Shown piece after piece: positions 26,560-36,789 of a DNA stretch of 64,000 nucleotides. The DNA comes from Candidatus Phycosocius bacilliformis. Its GTDB lineage: Bacteria; Pseudomonadota; Alphaproteobacteria; Caulobacterales; Aquidulcibacteraceae. The notes under the pieces were generated by a model. The model was not told the DNA's origin. It did not search any database and saw only the letters and a list, made by a program, of their open reading frames with translations. Within the stretch, counting starts at the first letter, position 1; each line of letters opens with the position of its first letter. The DNA lies in contig NZ_BFBR01000002.1 of the NCBI RefSeq assembly GCF_003112735.1, positions 186,001-250,000 of the forward strand, given 5' to 3'. Made by a program: the position numbers and the translations under genes.

Positions 26560-28059
26560 TTAAAGCCCCAACTTTGCCTTGATCACCTCATTGATGACTG
26601 CGGGGCTTGCTTTGCCGCCCGTCGCCTTCATCAATTGGCCGACCCACCAGCCCAGCGCCTTAGGTTTGAGGCGCGCCTCTTCCACCTTATCAGGATTGGC
26701 CGCAATCAGGGCATCAACAGTCTGTTCAATCAAACCAGTATCGGTCTCTTGCTTCAGGCCTTCACGCTCAACAATGACCAAAGGCGCATCCCCGGTCTCG
26801 ATCATGCGGGGGAAAACCTCTTTGGCGATCTTGCCATTGATGGTGCCATTGCTGATGAGATCCACCAGTTCACCCAGACGCTCTGCCGTAACTGGGCTGT
26901 CGGCCAAGCTCTTGTCATGCTTGTTCAACCAGCCGAACAATTCCACCGTCATCCAGCTATTGACCAATTTGGCATCGCGGCCCTTGGCTGCAGCCTCGAA
27001 GAAATCGGCCGAGTCTTTATCAGCAACCAGCACCGCCGCATCATATGCTGACAGGCCATACTCAGCACGGAATCGTTGCTTTTTGGCGTCGGGCAGTTCG
27101 GGCAGGCTTGCCTTGATCGCATCGACCCAGGCCTGATCCAATTGAAGTGGCAAGAGGTCGGGGTCTGGGAAATAGCGATAATCATGCGCGTCTTCTTTCG
27201 AGCGCATTGAGCGGGTCTTGCCGGTCTTCACATCAAACAGGCGGGTCTCTTGGGTAATGGTGCCGCCATCTTCGAGGATTTCAATTTGGCGACGAGCCTC
27301 ATAATCAACAGCCAGCGCCACATAGCGTGTGGAGTTGACGTTCTTAATCTCACAGCGCGTGCCAAAGGGCGTACCAGGTTTACGGACCGACACATTGACG
27401 TCAGCGCGCATCGAGCCTTCATCCATATTGCCATCACACGTGCCGAGATAGCGCACCAAAGCCCGCAGGGTCTTGAAATAATTGGCAGCCTCTTCACTCG
27501 AGCGAATATCAGGTTTGGAGACAATCTCCATCAAGGCACAGCCCGAGCGGTTGAGGTCAACATAAGTGGCGTGCGGATCCAAATCATGGATCGACTTGCC
27601 AGCATCCTGCTCAAGATGGATTCGCTCGATCCTTACGGGGATGGTCTCTCCGCTGTCGCAATCGACATTGAGCACACCCTCCCCCACGATGGGATGGGCA
27701 AACTGACTGATCTGATAGCCTTGGGGTAGATCGGGATAGAAATAGTTTTTCCGATCAAATCGGCTCCACAAATTGATTTTGGCACCCAGGCCGAGACCCG
27801 TTCGCACCGCCTGTTCAACACAAAACCGATTAAGCACGGGCAACATGCCCGGCATGCCCGCATCAATCAGGCTGACATGGGCATTCGGTGCCCCGCCATA
27901 AGCCGCACTGGCACCTGAGAACAGCTTAGACTGCGCACTGACCTGAGCATGCACTTCCATGCCGACGATGATCTCCCAATCACCTGTGGCCCCAGCCACC
28001 AGCTGATCAGGACGGGCAGAGCGGATATCGAGGTCGTTGGGAGCAGTGAGTGTGGTCAT
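26560..28059 (-). CDS. gatB: Asp/Glu-tRNA(Asn/Gln) amidotransferase subunit B
   Basis: 499 residues. Signature segments are [70 protein letters not shown] and [13 protein letters not shown]; the YqeY-like C-terminal tail reads [29 protein letters not shown]. It is the tRNA-binding kinase subunit of GatCAB, which converts Glu-tRNA(Gln) to Gln-tRNA(Gln). gatA and gatC are not adjacent. ATG 28059 is used. It lies downstream of tRNA-Arg on the same strand. Confidence 0.96.
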   Translation of the reverse strand: MTTLTAPNDLDIRSARPDQLVAGATGDWEIIVGMEVHAQVSAQSKLFSGASAAYGGAPNAHVSLIDAGMPGMLPVLNRFCVEQAVRTGLGLGAKINLWSRFDRKNYFYPDLPQGYQISQFAHPIVGEGVLNVDCDSGETIPVRIERIHLEQDAGKSIHDLDPHATYVDLNRSGCALMEIVSKPDIRSSEEAANYFKTLRALVRYLGTCDGNMDEGSMRADVNVSVRKPGTPFGTRCEIKNVNSTRYVALAVDYEARRQIEILEDGGTITQETRLFDVKTGKTRSMRSKEDAHDYRYFPDPDLLPLQLDQAWVDAIKASLPELPDAKKQRFRAEYGLSAYDAAVLVADKDSADFFEAAAKGRDAKLVNSWMTVELFGWLNKHDKSLADSPVTAERLGELVDLISNGTINGKIAKEVFPRMIETGDAPLVIVEREGLKQETDTGLIEQTVDALIAANPDKVEEARLKPKALGWWVGQLMKATGGKASPAVINEVIKAKLGL

Positions 28060-28114
28060 AGGGCCTACATAATGGGACCGAGCGCTTTGGCAAAGCAGGC
28101 AACGCATGTGAAAC

Positions 28115-28191
28115 TGGCGACCCAAGCAGGACTCGAACCTGCGACCGTCCGCTTAGAAGGCGGATGCTCTATCCAGCTGAGCTATTGGGCC
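28115..28191 (-). tRNA. tRNA-Arg(TCT)
   Basis: Acceptor GGCCCAA pairs with TTGGGTC (one G-T pair), discriminator G, CCA encoded. The anticodon loop CTTCTAA gives anticodon TCT and the T-loop is TTCGAGTCC. It sits between the NDUFS4-like gene and gatB. Confidence 0.96.
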
Positions 28192-28207
28192 TGATCCGGT
28201 AAAAAAG

Positions 28208-28516
28208 TCAGTGTGACCAAGGTTCGCGCCGATTATAGGCAAAATTGTCGCCATAGGCACGAGGAATGCGCTTTGGCTCCTGCCGGTCGATCACTTGAAA
28301 CGCCAATTGATGCTTTTGCGCATAGGCAATGGCCTCATCGCGTCCATCAAACATCAAGCGCACTTGACCTTGGGTATCGGTGGTCGACGTCCAGCCCATC
28401 AGCGGATCGGGTGTGCGCACGGCGGCAGGCTCAAACTCCAGCACCCAGTTTTTGCTCTTGGCGCGACCTGACTGCATGGCGGTTTTGGCGGGGCGATAGA
28501 TTCTGGCAAAGGTCAT
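28208..28516 (-). CDS. NDUFS4-like complex I accessory subunit
   Basis: 102 residues of the ETC complex I subunit family (NDUFS4/18-kDa type): FARIYRPAKTAMQSGRAKSK, NWVLEFEP, DPLMGWTSTTDTQGQVRLMF, EAIAYAQKHQLAFQVID and the terminal KRIPRAYGDNFAYNRREPWSH, split here to keep to the family landmarks. This accessory subunit of NADH dehydrogenase is shared by mitochondria and Alphaproteobacteria and binds at the NADH arm. It is encoded far from nuo genes and lies between two tRNA genes. ATG 28516 is used. Confidence 0.9.
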   Translation of the reverse strand: MTFARIYRPAKTAMQSGRAKSKNWVLEFEPAAVRTPDPLMGWTSTTDTQGQVRLMFDGRDEAIAYAQKHQLAFQVIDRQEPKRIPRAYGDNFAYNRREPWSH

Positions 28517-28659
28517 GTGGGCCTCTAAAGTCTCGAAGTCACCATGGGCTTGTTCGACCCAAATGCAAAGCTGGACGTGCACGAAAGCCTCAATCGCGGC
28601 TGCACCAGCCTGCAAGAGCGGTGACCGCCCCTGCCCACCGACAGCTGCCGGTGGCAAGG

Positions 28660-28737
<78 letters not shown>

Positions 28738-28803
28738 AGAGGCGCGGCTATAGCGCGACCAGCCCGATCACGGCAAGCGCCCTGAACAGATTTTACTGAA
28801 GTC

Positions 28804-29319
28804 TCACCGCCGGGCCGGTGCGCCTGAACCTGAATTGCGGGAAAAAATCCGATGCGTCACTTTCTGCCCCGGCGCAATCCCGAGACGGCGCGCTTCGCCC
28901 CCGCCAATTTCCAACACCGCCAGAACAGGACCGTTTGAGGGAATAATCGCCCGCGACAAAGGCTGAGCATTCGCTGCAATATTGGCGATGGTGCCATCCG
29001 CGCGAATGAAAATCAGGTCGAGTGAAACAAGCGTGTTTTCCATCCAGAAGGTGGCGGGTTCGGGGGTCTTGAAGTCAAACAACATGCCCGTCCCGCGGGG
29101 CACAGTGGTGCGCCACATCATGCCGATTTCGCGGGATCGATCTGTGTCAGCCATCTCAACCCTAAACGTGCGAACACCCTTGGGTGTGGCGATCGACAGA
29201 TTTTCCACACGCAGGCCACGTTGTGGCCCTTCGATCGCGACAGCTTGGGCGGGTGCAAGGGTCGGCAGGCCAACACAGGCCACCAAGGCGAGAAGAAAAA
29301 CACGCAAGAAGGTCATCAT
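28804..29319 (-). CDS. DUF192 family secreted protein
   Basis: 171 residues. Signal segment MMTFLRVFLLALVACVGLPTL followed by a DUF192 domain: FRVEMADTDRSREIGMMWRT, MLFDFKTPEPATFWMENTLV, SLDLIFIRADGTIANI, AVLEIGGGEARRLGI. Motif SREIGMMWR and FWMxNTxxxLDxIF are diagnostic. The family's role is unknown. ATG 29319 has AGGA upstream. In Alphaproteobacteria it often follows a two-domain cold-shock gene, as here (97-base gap). Confidence 0.88.
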   Translation of the reverse strand: MMTFLRVFLLALVACVGLPTLAPAQAVAIEGPQRGLRVENLSIATPKGVRTFRVEMADTDRSREIGMMWRTTVPRGTGMLFDFKTPEPATFWMENTLVSLDLIFIRADGTIANIAANAQPLSRAIIPSNGPVLAVLEIGGGEARRLGIAPGQKVTHRIFSRNSGSGAPARR

Positions 29320-29416
29320 GGCTCGTCCTAACATGACAGGGCTATTGCCGCCAAGGTAGCGGGCTTGACCTGCTGCCGACAAGCCTTGATCCGTCCACGA
29401 ATGAAACCTTCGGGAC

Positions 29417-29974
29417 CTAACCCCGCACGACCGCCGTTGCCACTGCGCCCTTTGCGCTGCGTTCCACCCGAGCGCGCAAGGATTCCCCGCCATCTACCAT
29501 GTCAATTCCGCCACGACGCAATGTTGCGACATGAAGGAAGATATCTTCAGCCTCAGGGCCCTCTGCTGTGAGGCCAACAAAGCCATAGCCTTTGGACCGA
29601 TTAAACCATTTCACGGTCACAGCTTGAAAACTATCCACATCTTCTGGCGGTGGCCGCGTTACCGGGCGCAAACCAAGGATGCTGACCACTTGCAGCCCCC
29701 TCTCACCCTGTGCGGTGAGCACAGTTATTTCATCGCCTTCTTTCGGAATCGCCGAGGAAAACTTACGCAACACGCTGACATGTAAGAGGGCATCAACCTC
29801 GCCTGCCCCTGCCCCGCCCTGATGAAGCTCGGCGGAGGAATTGTCAGATTGATCGCGGACTTGGACAAAGCCAAATCCCTTGACGGGATCAAACCACTTC
29901 ACAATGCCTTCAGCCAATGTGCCCAATGGCTCCTTGCCCATTGCACTGACAGTCTCTAATAGGTGTTGTGTCAC
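29417..29974 (-). CDS. Two-domain cold-shock protein
   Basis: 185 residues with two cold-shock domains: [17 protein letters not shown] at about 23-39 and [17 protein letters not shown] at about 119-135, each with RNP1-like KGFGFV/KGYGFV; the RNP2 motifs are DALLHVSVL and DIFLHVATL. The two-domain form resembles Caulobacter CspC/CspD, which act in stationary phase, so this need not be cold-induced. GTG 29974 has GAAGGGA upstream at good spacing; ATG 29941 is the alternative. Confidence 0.9.
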   Translation of the reverse strand: MTQHLLETVSAMGKEPLGTLAEGIVKWFDPVKGFGFVQVRDQSDNSSAELHQGGAGAGEVDALLHVSVLRKFSSAIPKEGDEITVLTAQGERGLQVVSILGLRPVTRPPPEDVDSFQAVTVKWFNRSKGYGFVGLTAEGPEAEDIFLHVATLRRGGIDMVDGGESLRARVERSAKGAVATAVVRG

Positions 29975-30224
29975 GACACTCGATCCCTTCAGTCAAATCA
30001 GCACAGCGCAAACCGCTCGACGCTGTGGGGGCTCAGTGCTCGTGGAGAGCCACCGCACCCGGCCCCTTGTTACCTACGGGTAAGTAAACACAAGGTTTAC
30101 GGGAAAGCAAGGTCTCTGATGCGAAGAATATCGCCCTTCCATCCACAAACGCTTGACCCAAAACCCGAACAAGAGCCCATATCGTGATGGTTTCTATTTC
30201 GACGTGAGCAAGGATTTCTGCCGT

Positions 30225-32240
30225 ATGGCTGCCAGCGCCGCCCCTAAAACAAGCCTTTTTGATGATCTTGAGCCCGGTGGCATTTCGGCTGCCTCTTCTG
30301 GTTATTCTGCAAAAGACATTGAAGTCCTCGAAGGATTAGAGCCGGTTCGCAAGCGGCCGGGCATGTATATCGGCGGAACTGATGCACGCGCCATGCACCA
30401 TCTCTTTGCCGAAGTGCTCGACAATGCCATGGATGAGGCAGTTGCGGGCCATGCGACACGTATTGAAGTCACACTTGATGCTGACGGCGCTTTAGCGGTG
30501 ACCGATAATGGCCGAGGCATTCCGATCGACCCTCACCCCAAATATGTCGATAAATCTGCACTGGAAGTGGTGATGACGGTCCTGCACGCAGGCGGGAAAT
30601 TCTCTGACAAAGCCTATCAAACCTCCGGCGGTCTACATGGTGTAGGTGTCTCGGTTGTCAACGCATTATCCGACCGGATGGAAGTTGAAGTCGCCCGCGA
30701 CAAGCGACTCTATCGGATGGTTTTTTCCCGTGGCATCCCACAAGGCCCCATCGAAAATCTCGGTGCTGTTCATAATCGCCGGGGTACAATGGTCCGCTTT
30801 CATCCCGATGCCGAGATTTTTGGTGACGGTGCCAGCCTTGATCCGGCCCGCCTGTTCCGCATGGCGCGCTCGAAGGCCTATTTGTTCCGGGGGGTCGAGA
30901 TTCGCTGGAAATGCGCGCCTGAGCGGATTCGCCCGGGCGACCTGACTCCAGTCGAAGAGACCTTGTGCTTCCCCAATGGCTTGGCCGATTATCTCCAAAC
31001 AACCATTGGCGAGGCACCGACCGTCACCAGCACCATGTTTGCAGGTCGTACCGCCCAATCAGGTGGCCATGGAGCAGTTGAATGGGCCATGACCTGGGGC
31101 GTACGCGGCTTTGGCGATCGTGATGGCTTCCTTCACTCATATTGCAACACCATCCCAACACCCGAGGGCGGCACTCATGAACAGGGGTTGCGCTCGGTTA
31201 TTGCCAAAGGTCTTCGCAGTTACGGAGAATTGATTGGCGACAAAAAGGCTGCCCAAATCACCGCTGAAGACGTGTTTGGGACCGCCGCTGCTTTGATTAG
31301 CGTCTTCGTCCGCGAGCCTGAGTTTGTGGGACAGACCAAGGATCGACTGGCAACTGCTGAAGCCACGCGGATTGTCGAAAATGCCATTCGCGACCCGTTT
31401 GATCACTGGCTTGGTGCGAGCCCGAAAGAGGCGCGCGCCTTACTTGACTGGGCGATTGCCCAAGCTGATGACCGCCTCAAGCGGCGCAAGGAAAAGGAAG
31501 TCCAGCGCCAAAGTGCAACCCGCAAGCTACGCCTGCCCGGCAAATTGGCCGATTGTTCACGACAAGACGCCGTCGGCACCGAGATTTTCATTGTCGAAGG
31601 GGATTCTGCAGGTGGCAGTGCGAAACAGGCGCGCGACCGCAACACACAGGCTGTCCTGCCCCTTCGCGGCAAAATTCTCAATGTTGCCAGTGCTGGAGGC
31701 GACAAACTGGCTGGCAATCAGGAATTGTCCGACCTCGCTTTGGCTCTGGGTGTCGCACCCGGTTCAAAGTTCCGGCTGGAGGATTTGCGTTACGAGCGGG
31801 TCATCATCATGACCGATGCTGATGTGGACGGGGCCCATATCGCAGCCTTGTTGGCGACTTATTTTTTCCGTGCCATGCCCCAACTTGTCCATGCAGGCAG
31901 ACTCTATGTCGCTTTGCCGCCACTCTATCGCCTGACTCATGGGGGCAAGACGCTGTACGCCAAGGACGAAGCGCACAAGGACGAGTTGTTGAAGACAGCG
32001 TTTAACCCGCGCGCCAAAGTCGAAATTGGCCGTTTTAAGGGTCTGGGCGAGATGATGCCGGCACAGCTGAAAGTCACCACTATGAACCCTGCAACCCGCA
32101 CATTGGCGCGCTTGGTGATCCCGGAAGACGATTTGCCAAGTGTCGGCGAGCTGGTTGAAACCCTGATGGGCCGCAAGCCAGAACTGCGGTTTAAGTGGCT
32201 GCAGGAAAATGCCCGCTATGCCGAAGAGCTCGACGTCTGA
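30225..32240 (+). CDS. parE: DNA topoisomerase IV subunit B
   Basis: 671 residues. GHKL ATPase motifs: EVLDNAMDEAVAGHA, VTDNGRGIPIDPH, QTSGGLHGVGVSVVNALS; Toprim: EIFIVEGDSAGGSAKQARDR (in the span near 31580), PLRGKILNV, and DADVDGAHIAALL; C-terminal GRFKGLGEMMPAQL. The D-I-F spacing and LRYERVIIMTDADVDG favour ParE over GyrB, and the insert of GyrB is absent. ATG 30225 is chosen over the frame opening at 30153. Role: decatenation of daughter chromosomes. Confidence 0.93.
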   Translation: MAASAAPKTSLFDDLEPGGISAASSGYSAKDIEVLEGLEPVRKRPGMYIGGTDARAMHHLFAEVLDNAMDEAVAGHATRIEVTLDADGALAVTDNGRGIPIDPHPKYVDKSALEVVMTVLHAGGKFSDKAYQTSGGLHGVGVSVVNALSDRMEVEVARDKRLYRMVFSRGIPQGPIENLGAVHNRRGTMVRFHPDAEIFGDGASLDPARLFRMARSKAYLFRGVEIRWKCAPERIRPGDLTPVEETLCFPNGLADYLQTTIGEAPTVTSTMFAGRTAQSGGHGAVEWAMTWGVRGFGDRDGFLHSYCNTIPTPEGGTHEQGLRSVIAKGLRSYGELIGDKKAAQITAEDVFGTAAALISVFVREPEFVGQTKDRLATAEATRIVENAIRDPFDHWLGASPKEARALLDWAIAQADDRLKRRKEKEVQRQSATRKLRLPGKLADCSRQDAVGTEIFIVEGDSAGGSAKQARDRNTQAVLPLRGKILNVASAGGDKLAGNQELSDLALALGVAPGSKFRLEDLRYERVIIMTDADVDGAHIAALLATYFFRAMPQLVHAGRLYVALPPLYRLTHGGKTLYAKDEAHKDELLKTAFNPRAKVEIGRFKGLGEMMPAQLKVTTMNPATRTLARLVIPEDDLPSVGELVETLMGRKPELRFKWLQENARYAEELDV

Positions 32241-32331
32241 GGACAAAGCTTACGGCGCTCTTGCCCTTTGCCGTCATCCGCGCCACACAGCCTCACGCTG
32301 AATGAATGCACGTGGCAGTGGGAGAGACGCA

Positions 32332-33501
32332 ATGAGCCGGGAATTTGACATCATTGTTTTTGGAGCCTCAGGTTTTACCGGCCGTTTGGTGGCTGAATAT
32401 CTTGCCGAAACCTACCCAGCGGGCGTACGCTGGGCGATGGGCGGGCGCAATCATGATAAGTTGGCCGCCGTCCGAGATGAAATCGGGGCACCCAAGGATA
32501 CCCCGCTGGTTGTCTGCGACAGCGACGACAAAGCCTCACTTGAGGCGATGGTGCGTTCAACCAAAGTGGTGCTGACCACCGTGGGGCCCTATCAGCTGTA
32601 TGGCAATGAATTGGTCGCAGCATGCGCAGCCCATGGCACCGACTATGTGGATCTGTGCGGAGAACCTGCTTGGATGCGCAAGATGATCGACGCCCATGAG
32701 AGCGCCGCTAAAGCATCCGGCGCACGCATCGTGTTTTCCTGTGGCTTTGATTCCATTCCGTTTGATCTGGGCGTGCAAATGGCACAGGAGGCGATGATCG
32801 CCAAAACAGGCAAGCCAGCCACACGTGTCAAAGGTCGGGTTCGCAAAATGAAGGGCACGTTCTCAGGCGGCACAGCAGCAAGCCTGAAAGCTACCATGGC
32901 GGCCGCCATGAAAGAGCCTGGCGTGCTTGATCTGTTGCGCAACCCCTTTGCCCTCACGCCAGGCTTTGAAGGCCCCACGCAACCCCATGGGATGAAGCCC
33001 TATTTGGACGAGGAAATGGGCACATGGGTAGCCCCTTTTGTGATGGCCCCGATCAATACCCGCAATGTTCATCGCACCAATGCACTTTTGGGCCACAAAT
33101 ATGGCGCTGAGCTCACCTATGAAGAAATGATGGTGACCGGCCCTGGCGAGAAGGGTGAAGCCATGGCCCATGCGATTGCGGGCGACAAAAGCCTTGGCGC
33201 AGAAGGTGGGCCTAAGCCCGGTGAAGGTCCTTCTAAAGAAGAGCGCGAAACCGGCTATTACGACGTCCTGTTTATTGCAAAGGGCGACAATGGCGATGAT
33301 GTCGAAGTCGTCGTCACCGGGAATCGTGATCCCGGTTATGGCTCAACCTCGAAAATGATTGCGGAATCGGCCTTGTGTCTCTTGAACGAGGCCAAGGATG
33401 CTGGTGGTGGCATTTGGACGCCAGGTGCCGTAATGGGCCCTGCCCTGCGCGCCCGCCTGATTGCCCGTGCTGGCATCACTTTTGACGTGGTCAAGAGCTA
33501 A
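32332..33501 (+). CDS. Saccharopine dehydrogenase-like / trans-enoyl reductase-like protein
   Basis: 389 residues. The N-terminus is a Rossmann fold (DIIVFGASGFTGRLVAEYL) followed by VRWAMGGRNHDKLAAVRDEI, VVLTTVGPYQLYGNELVAACA, GTDYVDLCGEPAWMRKMID and VFSCGFDSIPFDLGV. These match the family annotated as saccharopine dehydrogenase NADP-binding or trans-acting enoyl reductase. True lysine-pathway activity is unlikely; members act in lipid metabolism in actinobacteria. ATG 32332 follows GGGAGAGACGCA. It is convergent with recR, 13 bases away. Confidence 0.85.
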   Translation: MSREFDIIVFGASGFTGRLVAEYLAETYPAGVRWAMGGRNHDKLAAVRDEIGAPKDTPLVVCDSDDKASLEAMVRSTKVVLTTVGPYQLYGNELVAACAAHGTDYVDLCGEPAWMRKMIDAHESAAKASGARIVFSCGFDSIPFDLGVQMAQEAMIAKTGKPATRVKGRVRKMKGTFSGGTAASLKATMAAAMKEPGVLDLLRNPFALTPGFEGPTQPHGMKPYLDEEMGTWVAPFVMAPINTRNVHRTNALLGHKYGAELTYEEMMVTGPGEKGEAMAHAIAGDKSLGAEGGPKPGEGPSKEERETGYYDVLFIAKGDNGDDVEVVVTGNRDPGYGSTSKMIAESALCLLNEAKDAGGGIWTPGAVMGPALRARLIARAGITFDVVKS

Positions 33502-33514
33502 GGCATACGAGCCT

Positions 33515-34141
33515 TCATACGCTGCGGCGCGCCTTTAGGGCCGCCAGCAGCGTGCCATCATCAAGATGATCCAACTCCCCGCCAACAGGAACCCCATGGG
33601 CCAGTTTGGTGACGCTGACGCCCTGATCAGCCAAGAGGTCGCCCAAATAATGAGCGGTGGTCTGTCCTTCCACAGTCGCAGCCAAGGCCAGCACCACTTC
33701 GGAAACCCCGCCAGCCTGAACCCGTGCGAGCAGGCTGGCAATCCGCAAATCCTCTGGACGCACACCATCAAGGGCCGACAAGACGCCTCCCAGCACATGA
33801 TAATGCCCTTGATAGGCGCCCGAGCGTTCAAGCGCCCACAAATCGGCAACATCGACCACCACGCACAAGGTGCTGGCATCTCGGGCGGGATCGGTACAGA
33901 CCGAACATGGGTCAGACGTATCAAGGTTGCCACAGCGCTGGCAGGTACGAACTGATTGGGCAGCATCGGCCAATGCTTGGCTCAAAGGCTGCATCAGCCC
34001 ATCACGTTTTTTCAGCAGGTGTAAAGCCGCCCGCCGTGCCGAGCGTGGCCCAAAACCCGGCAATTTCGCCAAGAGGGTCACCAGACGCTCAATCTCCGGG
34101 CTGGCTTGGGCGCGGCGTGGACGGGCAGACATCTCCGCCAT
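33515..34141 (-). CDS. recR: Recombination mediator RecR
   Basis: 208 residues: an HhH segment [21 protein letters not shown], a four-Cys zinc finger ([16 protein letters not shown]), a Toprim domain ([53 protein letters not shown]) and the C-terminal [21 protein letters not shown] region (here [20 protein letters not shown]). ATG 34141 lies two bases after the ybaB stop, so dnaX-ybaB-recR form the classic operon. Confidence 0.95.
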   Translation of the reverse strand: MAEMSARPRRAQASPEIERLVTLLAKLPGFGPRSARRAALHLLKKRDGLMQPLSQALADAAQSVRTCQRCGNLDTSDPCSVCTDPARDASTLCVVVDVADLWALERSGAYQGHYHVLGGVLSALDGVRPEDLRIASLLARVQAGGVSEVVLALAATVEGQTTAHYLGDLLADQGVSVTKLAHGVPVGGELDHLDDGTLLAALKARRSV

Positions 34142-34143
34142 GA

Positions 34144-34470
34144 TCAAAATGGCATCTTGAAGCCAGGAGGCAGTGGTAAGCCGCCCATCAAATCCTTTTC
34201 CATATCGCCGCGGCTGGCTTCCACCTTTTTGCGGGAATCCTCAAAAGCTGCCTTGATCAAATCTTCCAAAATTTCAACATCGTCCGGTACGCACAGGCTG
34301 GGATCGATCGATATGGCTAAAAGTTTTCCTTCGCCATTGGTGGTGATTTTCACCATGCCAGCCCCAGCACTGCCTTCAGCTTCAATCTTTTCCATCTTCT
34401 TTTGGGCATCTGCGACTTTGGCCTGCATTTGCTGCATGGTCTTCATCAGGCCGCCAAGATCTTTCATCAT
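34144..34470 (-). CDS. ybaB: YbaB/EbfC nucleoid-associated protein
   Basis: 108 residues: helical [20 protein letters not shown], central beta part [22 protein letters not shown], and a C-terminal helix ending [21 protein letters not shown]. It binds DNA as a dimer. Three consecutive ATG codons (34473, 34470, 34467) follow AAGGAG; the middle one has the best spacing. Confidence 0.92.
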   Translation of the reverse strand: MMKDLGGLMKTMQQMQAKVADAQKKMEKIEAEGSAGAGMVKITTNGEGKLLAISIDPSLCVPDDVEILEDLIKAAFEDSRKKVEASRGDMEKDLMGGLPLPPGFKMPF

Positions 34471-34547
34471 CATCTCTCTCCTTGCCGCTGGTGATGGCAT
34501 AATCGCAGGACGGCATCTAGTACCCAGTTCAGGCCCGATAATGGAGC

Positions 34548-36470
34548 CTAGTCACCCACACGCCGACGGGCAAAATCGACCGAGAGCACATTGTCGCGCT
34601 CAACGTCCTCTTCGCCATCTTCGGGGGGTGCATCCAAGCTGGCAGCAGGCTCTGGCACGGGTGCCTCACGCACTTCGAGGATCCGTGCACCGGGGAACGC
34701 TTTAAGGGCTGCCAGAACTTCAGGTGTCTGCTTGGCTGCTTCAAGCCGTTCGGCATCCAAACGTTTGCGGCGTTCAGCCACGCTTTCCTGTCCGCCTTGG
34801 CCGACATCAACTTCCCAATCTTCCTGCGTCACCGCGCAGAGCGCCTCCACTGTGCGGCGCTGTAAATCGGATGGCGCGTTGGCCAAAAGCTCAATCACCA
34901 ACCGACCGGGTGTGAGAGAAACAGGTCTGACGAAACGCTCAAGCTCAGCCACCAAAGCAATTTCGCGGGCGTCTTCCAACGCATCGAGAAGATCATCAAA
35001 GCCAGGAACCACAGGCGAACGTGACGCAGATGGGTCGACAGCCGCCGGATTTGCTGCCGGATTTGCTGCCGCGGCGGGTGCCGACGCACGGATAACTGCC
35101 GGCGGCGCTGCCGATACAGGCGCAGAAACCTCTATCGCGGTCGGGCCAGACGTTGAGATTGACGCAGCGCTATTCCCGGTGCTTTGCGCCATTGGTTGGC
35201 CCACCAAAAGCCGCGCTAAGTCCTCCGGCGGTGGTAATTGCTGGGCCGCACAGGCGCGCAAAAGGCACATTTCAGCCGCCTGCACCGGGTCAGGTGCACG
35301 CCCGGCTTCCTCAAAGCCGCGCAGGATGATCTGCCATAAGCGGGTAAGGGCTGCGGGGCTTGTCGCTTCGGCAAAAGCGCGCATTTGGCCAATATGATCG
35401 CTCGCCCCAGCAGGCCGCCACTCTGCTCCCAAGACATCCGCACGCGATACTTCGTGGATCAAGTCCATCAAATCGCGCAAAACCAAACTTGGATCTGCCC
35501 CTAAATCATATTGTTCGCGAAAGGCTTGCAATGCTGTCTTGCCATCGCCTTTAAGCACTGCGCCTAAGAGGTCCAAAGTCCGGCTGCGGTCGGCCAATCC
35601 CAACATGTCGCGGATTTGTGTCGCGGTCACACCTTGGCCCTGATCCTGCACAATGGCTTGATCGAGCAGGGAAAGTCCATCGCGGGCTGAACCTTCGGCG
35701 GCCCGCGCAATCAATTCAAGGCCATCGGCCTCAATATTGCTGCCTTCTTTCCGGGCAATCTTTCCCAGATAATCGGCCAAAACACCGGGCTCAATCCGGC
35801 GTAAATCAAAGCGCTGACAGCGCGATAGGATGGTAACCGGAACAGAGCGAATTTCAGTTGTGGCAAAAATGAACTTCACATGCGGCGGTGGCTCTTCCAG
35901 TGTCTTAAGCAAGGCGTTGAACGCGCTCTTTGACAGCATGTGAACTTCGTCGATGATATAGACCTTGTAGCGGGCGGCAATCGGGCCATAACGTACCCCG
36001 TCGAGCAGTTCGCGCATGTCCCCCACACCTGTGCGCGAGGCCGCATCTAGCTCAAGCACATCTGGATGATTGCCGCGAGTGATCGCCTCACACTGGCTTC
36101 CCAATGGATCAAGCTGGATCGAGGGCCGATTCACGCTTGGGGTCTGATAATTCAATGCACGTGCAATCAGGCGGGCTGTTGTGGTCTTTCCAACCCCGCG
36201 CACCCCGGTCAGCATAAAGGCGTGCGCGATCCGATTGGTGGCAAACGCATTGGTCAACGTTCGCACCATGGCTTCTTGACCGATCAGGTCTTCAAATCGC
36301 TGCGGACGATATTTACGCGCCAACACCAGATAGGGTTGGCCAGTGGGCGCAGTTGGGCTCGGCGGCTCCGAGCTTTCCCCAAACATGGATAGCGTCAGGT
36401 CATCGCGCGGCTCATCAACCAGATCGTGGATATCATCGGGATGTTCACCACCAAAATCTGTGCCAGCCAT
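34548..36470 (-). CDS. dnaX: DNA polymerase III subunits gamma/tau
   Basis: 640 residues. AAA+ motor: VLARKYRPQRFEDLIGQEAM, Walker A LTGVRGVGKTTTARLIARAL, VYIIDEVHMLSKSAFNALLK, LEEPPPHVKFIFATTEI and SRCQRF. The zinc-site cysteines of enterobacterial DnaX are missing, only one remaining in GSQCEAI, which is the alphaproteobacterial form. A Pro/Ala-rich linker with short tandem units (NPAANPAA) leads to the tau C-terminal domain. ATG 36470 is preferred to a TTG at 36503. I see no AAAAAAG-type slippery site. The SRP RNA lies 90 bases upstream. Confidence 0.94.
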   Translation of the reverse strand: MAGTDFGGEHPDDIHDLVDEPRDDLTLSMFGESSEPPSPTAPTGQPYLVLARKYRPQRFEDLIGQEAMVRTLTNAFATNRIAHAFMLTGVRGVGKTTTARLIARALNYQTPSVNRPSIQLDPLGSQCEAITRGNHPDVLELDAASRTGVGDMRELLDGVRYGPIAARYKVYIIDEVHMLSKSAFNALLKTLEEPPPHVKFIFATTEIRSVPVTILSRCQRFDLRRIEPGVLADYLGKIARKEGSNIEADGLELIARAAEGSARDGLSLLDQAIVQDQGQGVTATQIRDMLGLADRSRTLDLLGAVLKGDGKTALQAFREQYDLGADPSLVLRDLMDLIHEVSRADVLGAEWRPAGASDHIGQMRAFAEATSPAALTRLWQIILRGFEEAGRAPDPVQAAEMCLLRACAAQQLPPPEDLARLLVGQPMAQSTGNSAASISTSGPTAIEVSAPVSAAPPAVIRASAPAAAANPAANPAAVDPSASRSPVVPGFDDLLDALEDAREIALVAELERFVRPVSLTPGRLVIELLANAPSDLQRRTVEALCAVTQEDWEVDVGQGGQESVAERRKRLDAERLEAAKQTPEVLAALKAFPGARILEVREAPVPEPAASLDAPPEDGEEDVERDNVLSVDFARRRVGD

Positions 36471-36560
36471 GCCGTGGTTCCAAATTGAGGGGTTTGAACC
36501 CAATTGACGGGTTTCACATCATACCGCGCGCCTGCCAAAAGCCCGACAATGGCCAGAAGG

Positions 36561-36670
36561 CAGGGGTGGAGACCGAACGGCGACCCACGGCAAAACTCGT
36601 TGCGGCTGCTTCCTTCCGGACCTGACCGAATTGGCGAGGACCATGTCCACCGCCGATCTCCACCCCCCAT
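36561..36670 (-). ncRNA. ffs: Signal recognition particle RNA (4.5S, small type)
   Basis: On the minus strand the diagnostic apical domain reads GGTCAGGTCCGGAAGGAAGC followed by AGCC, the Ffh-binding loop of bacterial SRP RNA. The ends pair: GGGGTGGAGA (36657-36666) with TCTCCACCCC (36563-36572), giving a rod of about 106 bases. Position upstream of dnaX on the same strand is common in Alphaproteobacteria. Ends are approximate. Confidence 0.92.
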
Positions 36671-36789
36671 ATCGCAAGTTGGCCTGCGCTTTTCAAGTGT
36701 ACTCAACCGCATTCCTGTGCATGCTTGCCATCTGCGCGACGGCTGATTTCAGACTTGACCATCGGGGCCGGCCTAGGTCAGGTGCATGT

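Noticed and set aside
35040-35075. Programmed frameshift or repeat expansion in dnaX
   Set aside because: The tandem GCCGCCGGATTTGCTGCCGG units encode the Ala/Pro linker in frame; no slippery A-run with a stem is present.
36583-36620. FMN-riboswitch-like AGGAAGCAGCC
   Set aside because: The context GGTCAGGTCCGGAAGGAAGC is the SRP RNA apical loop, and the flanks pair into the SRP rod.
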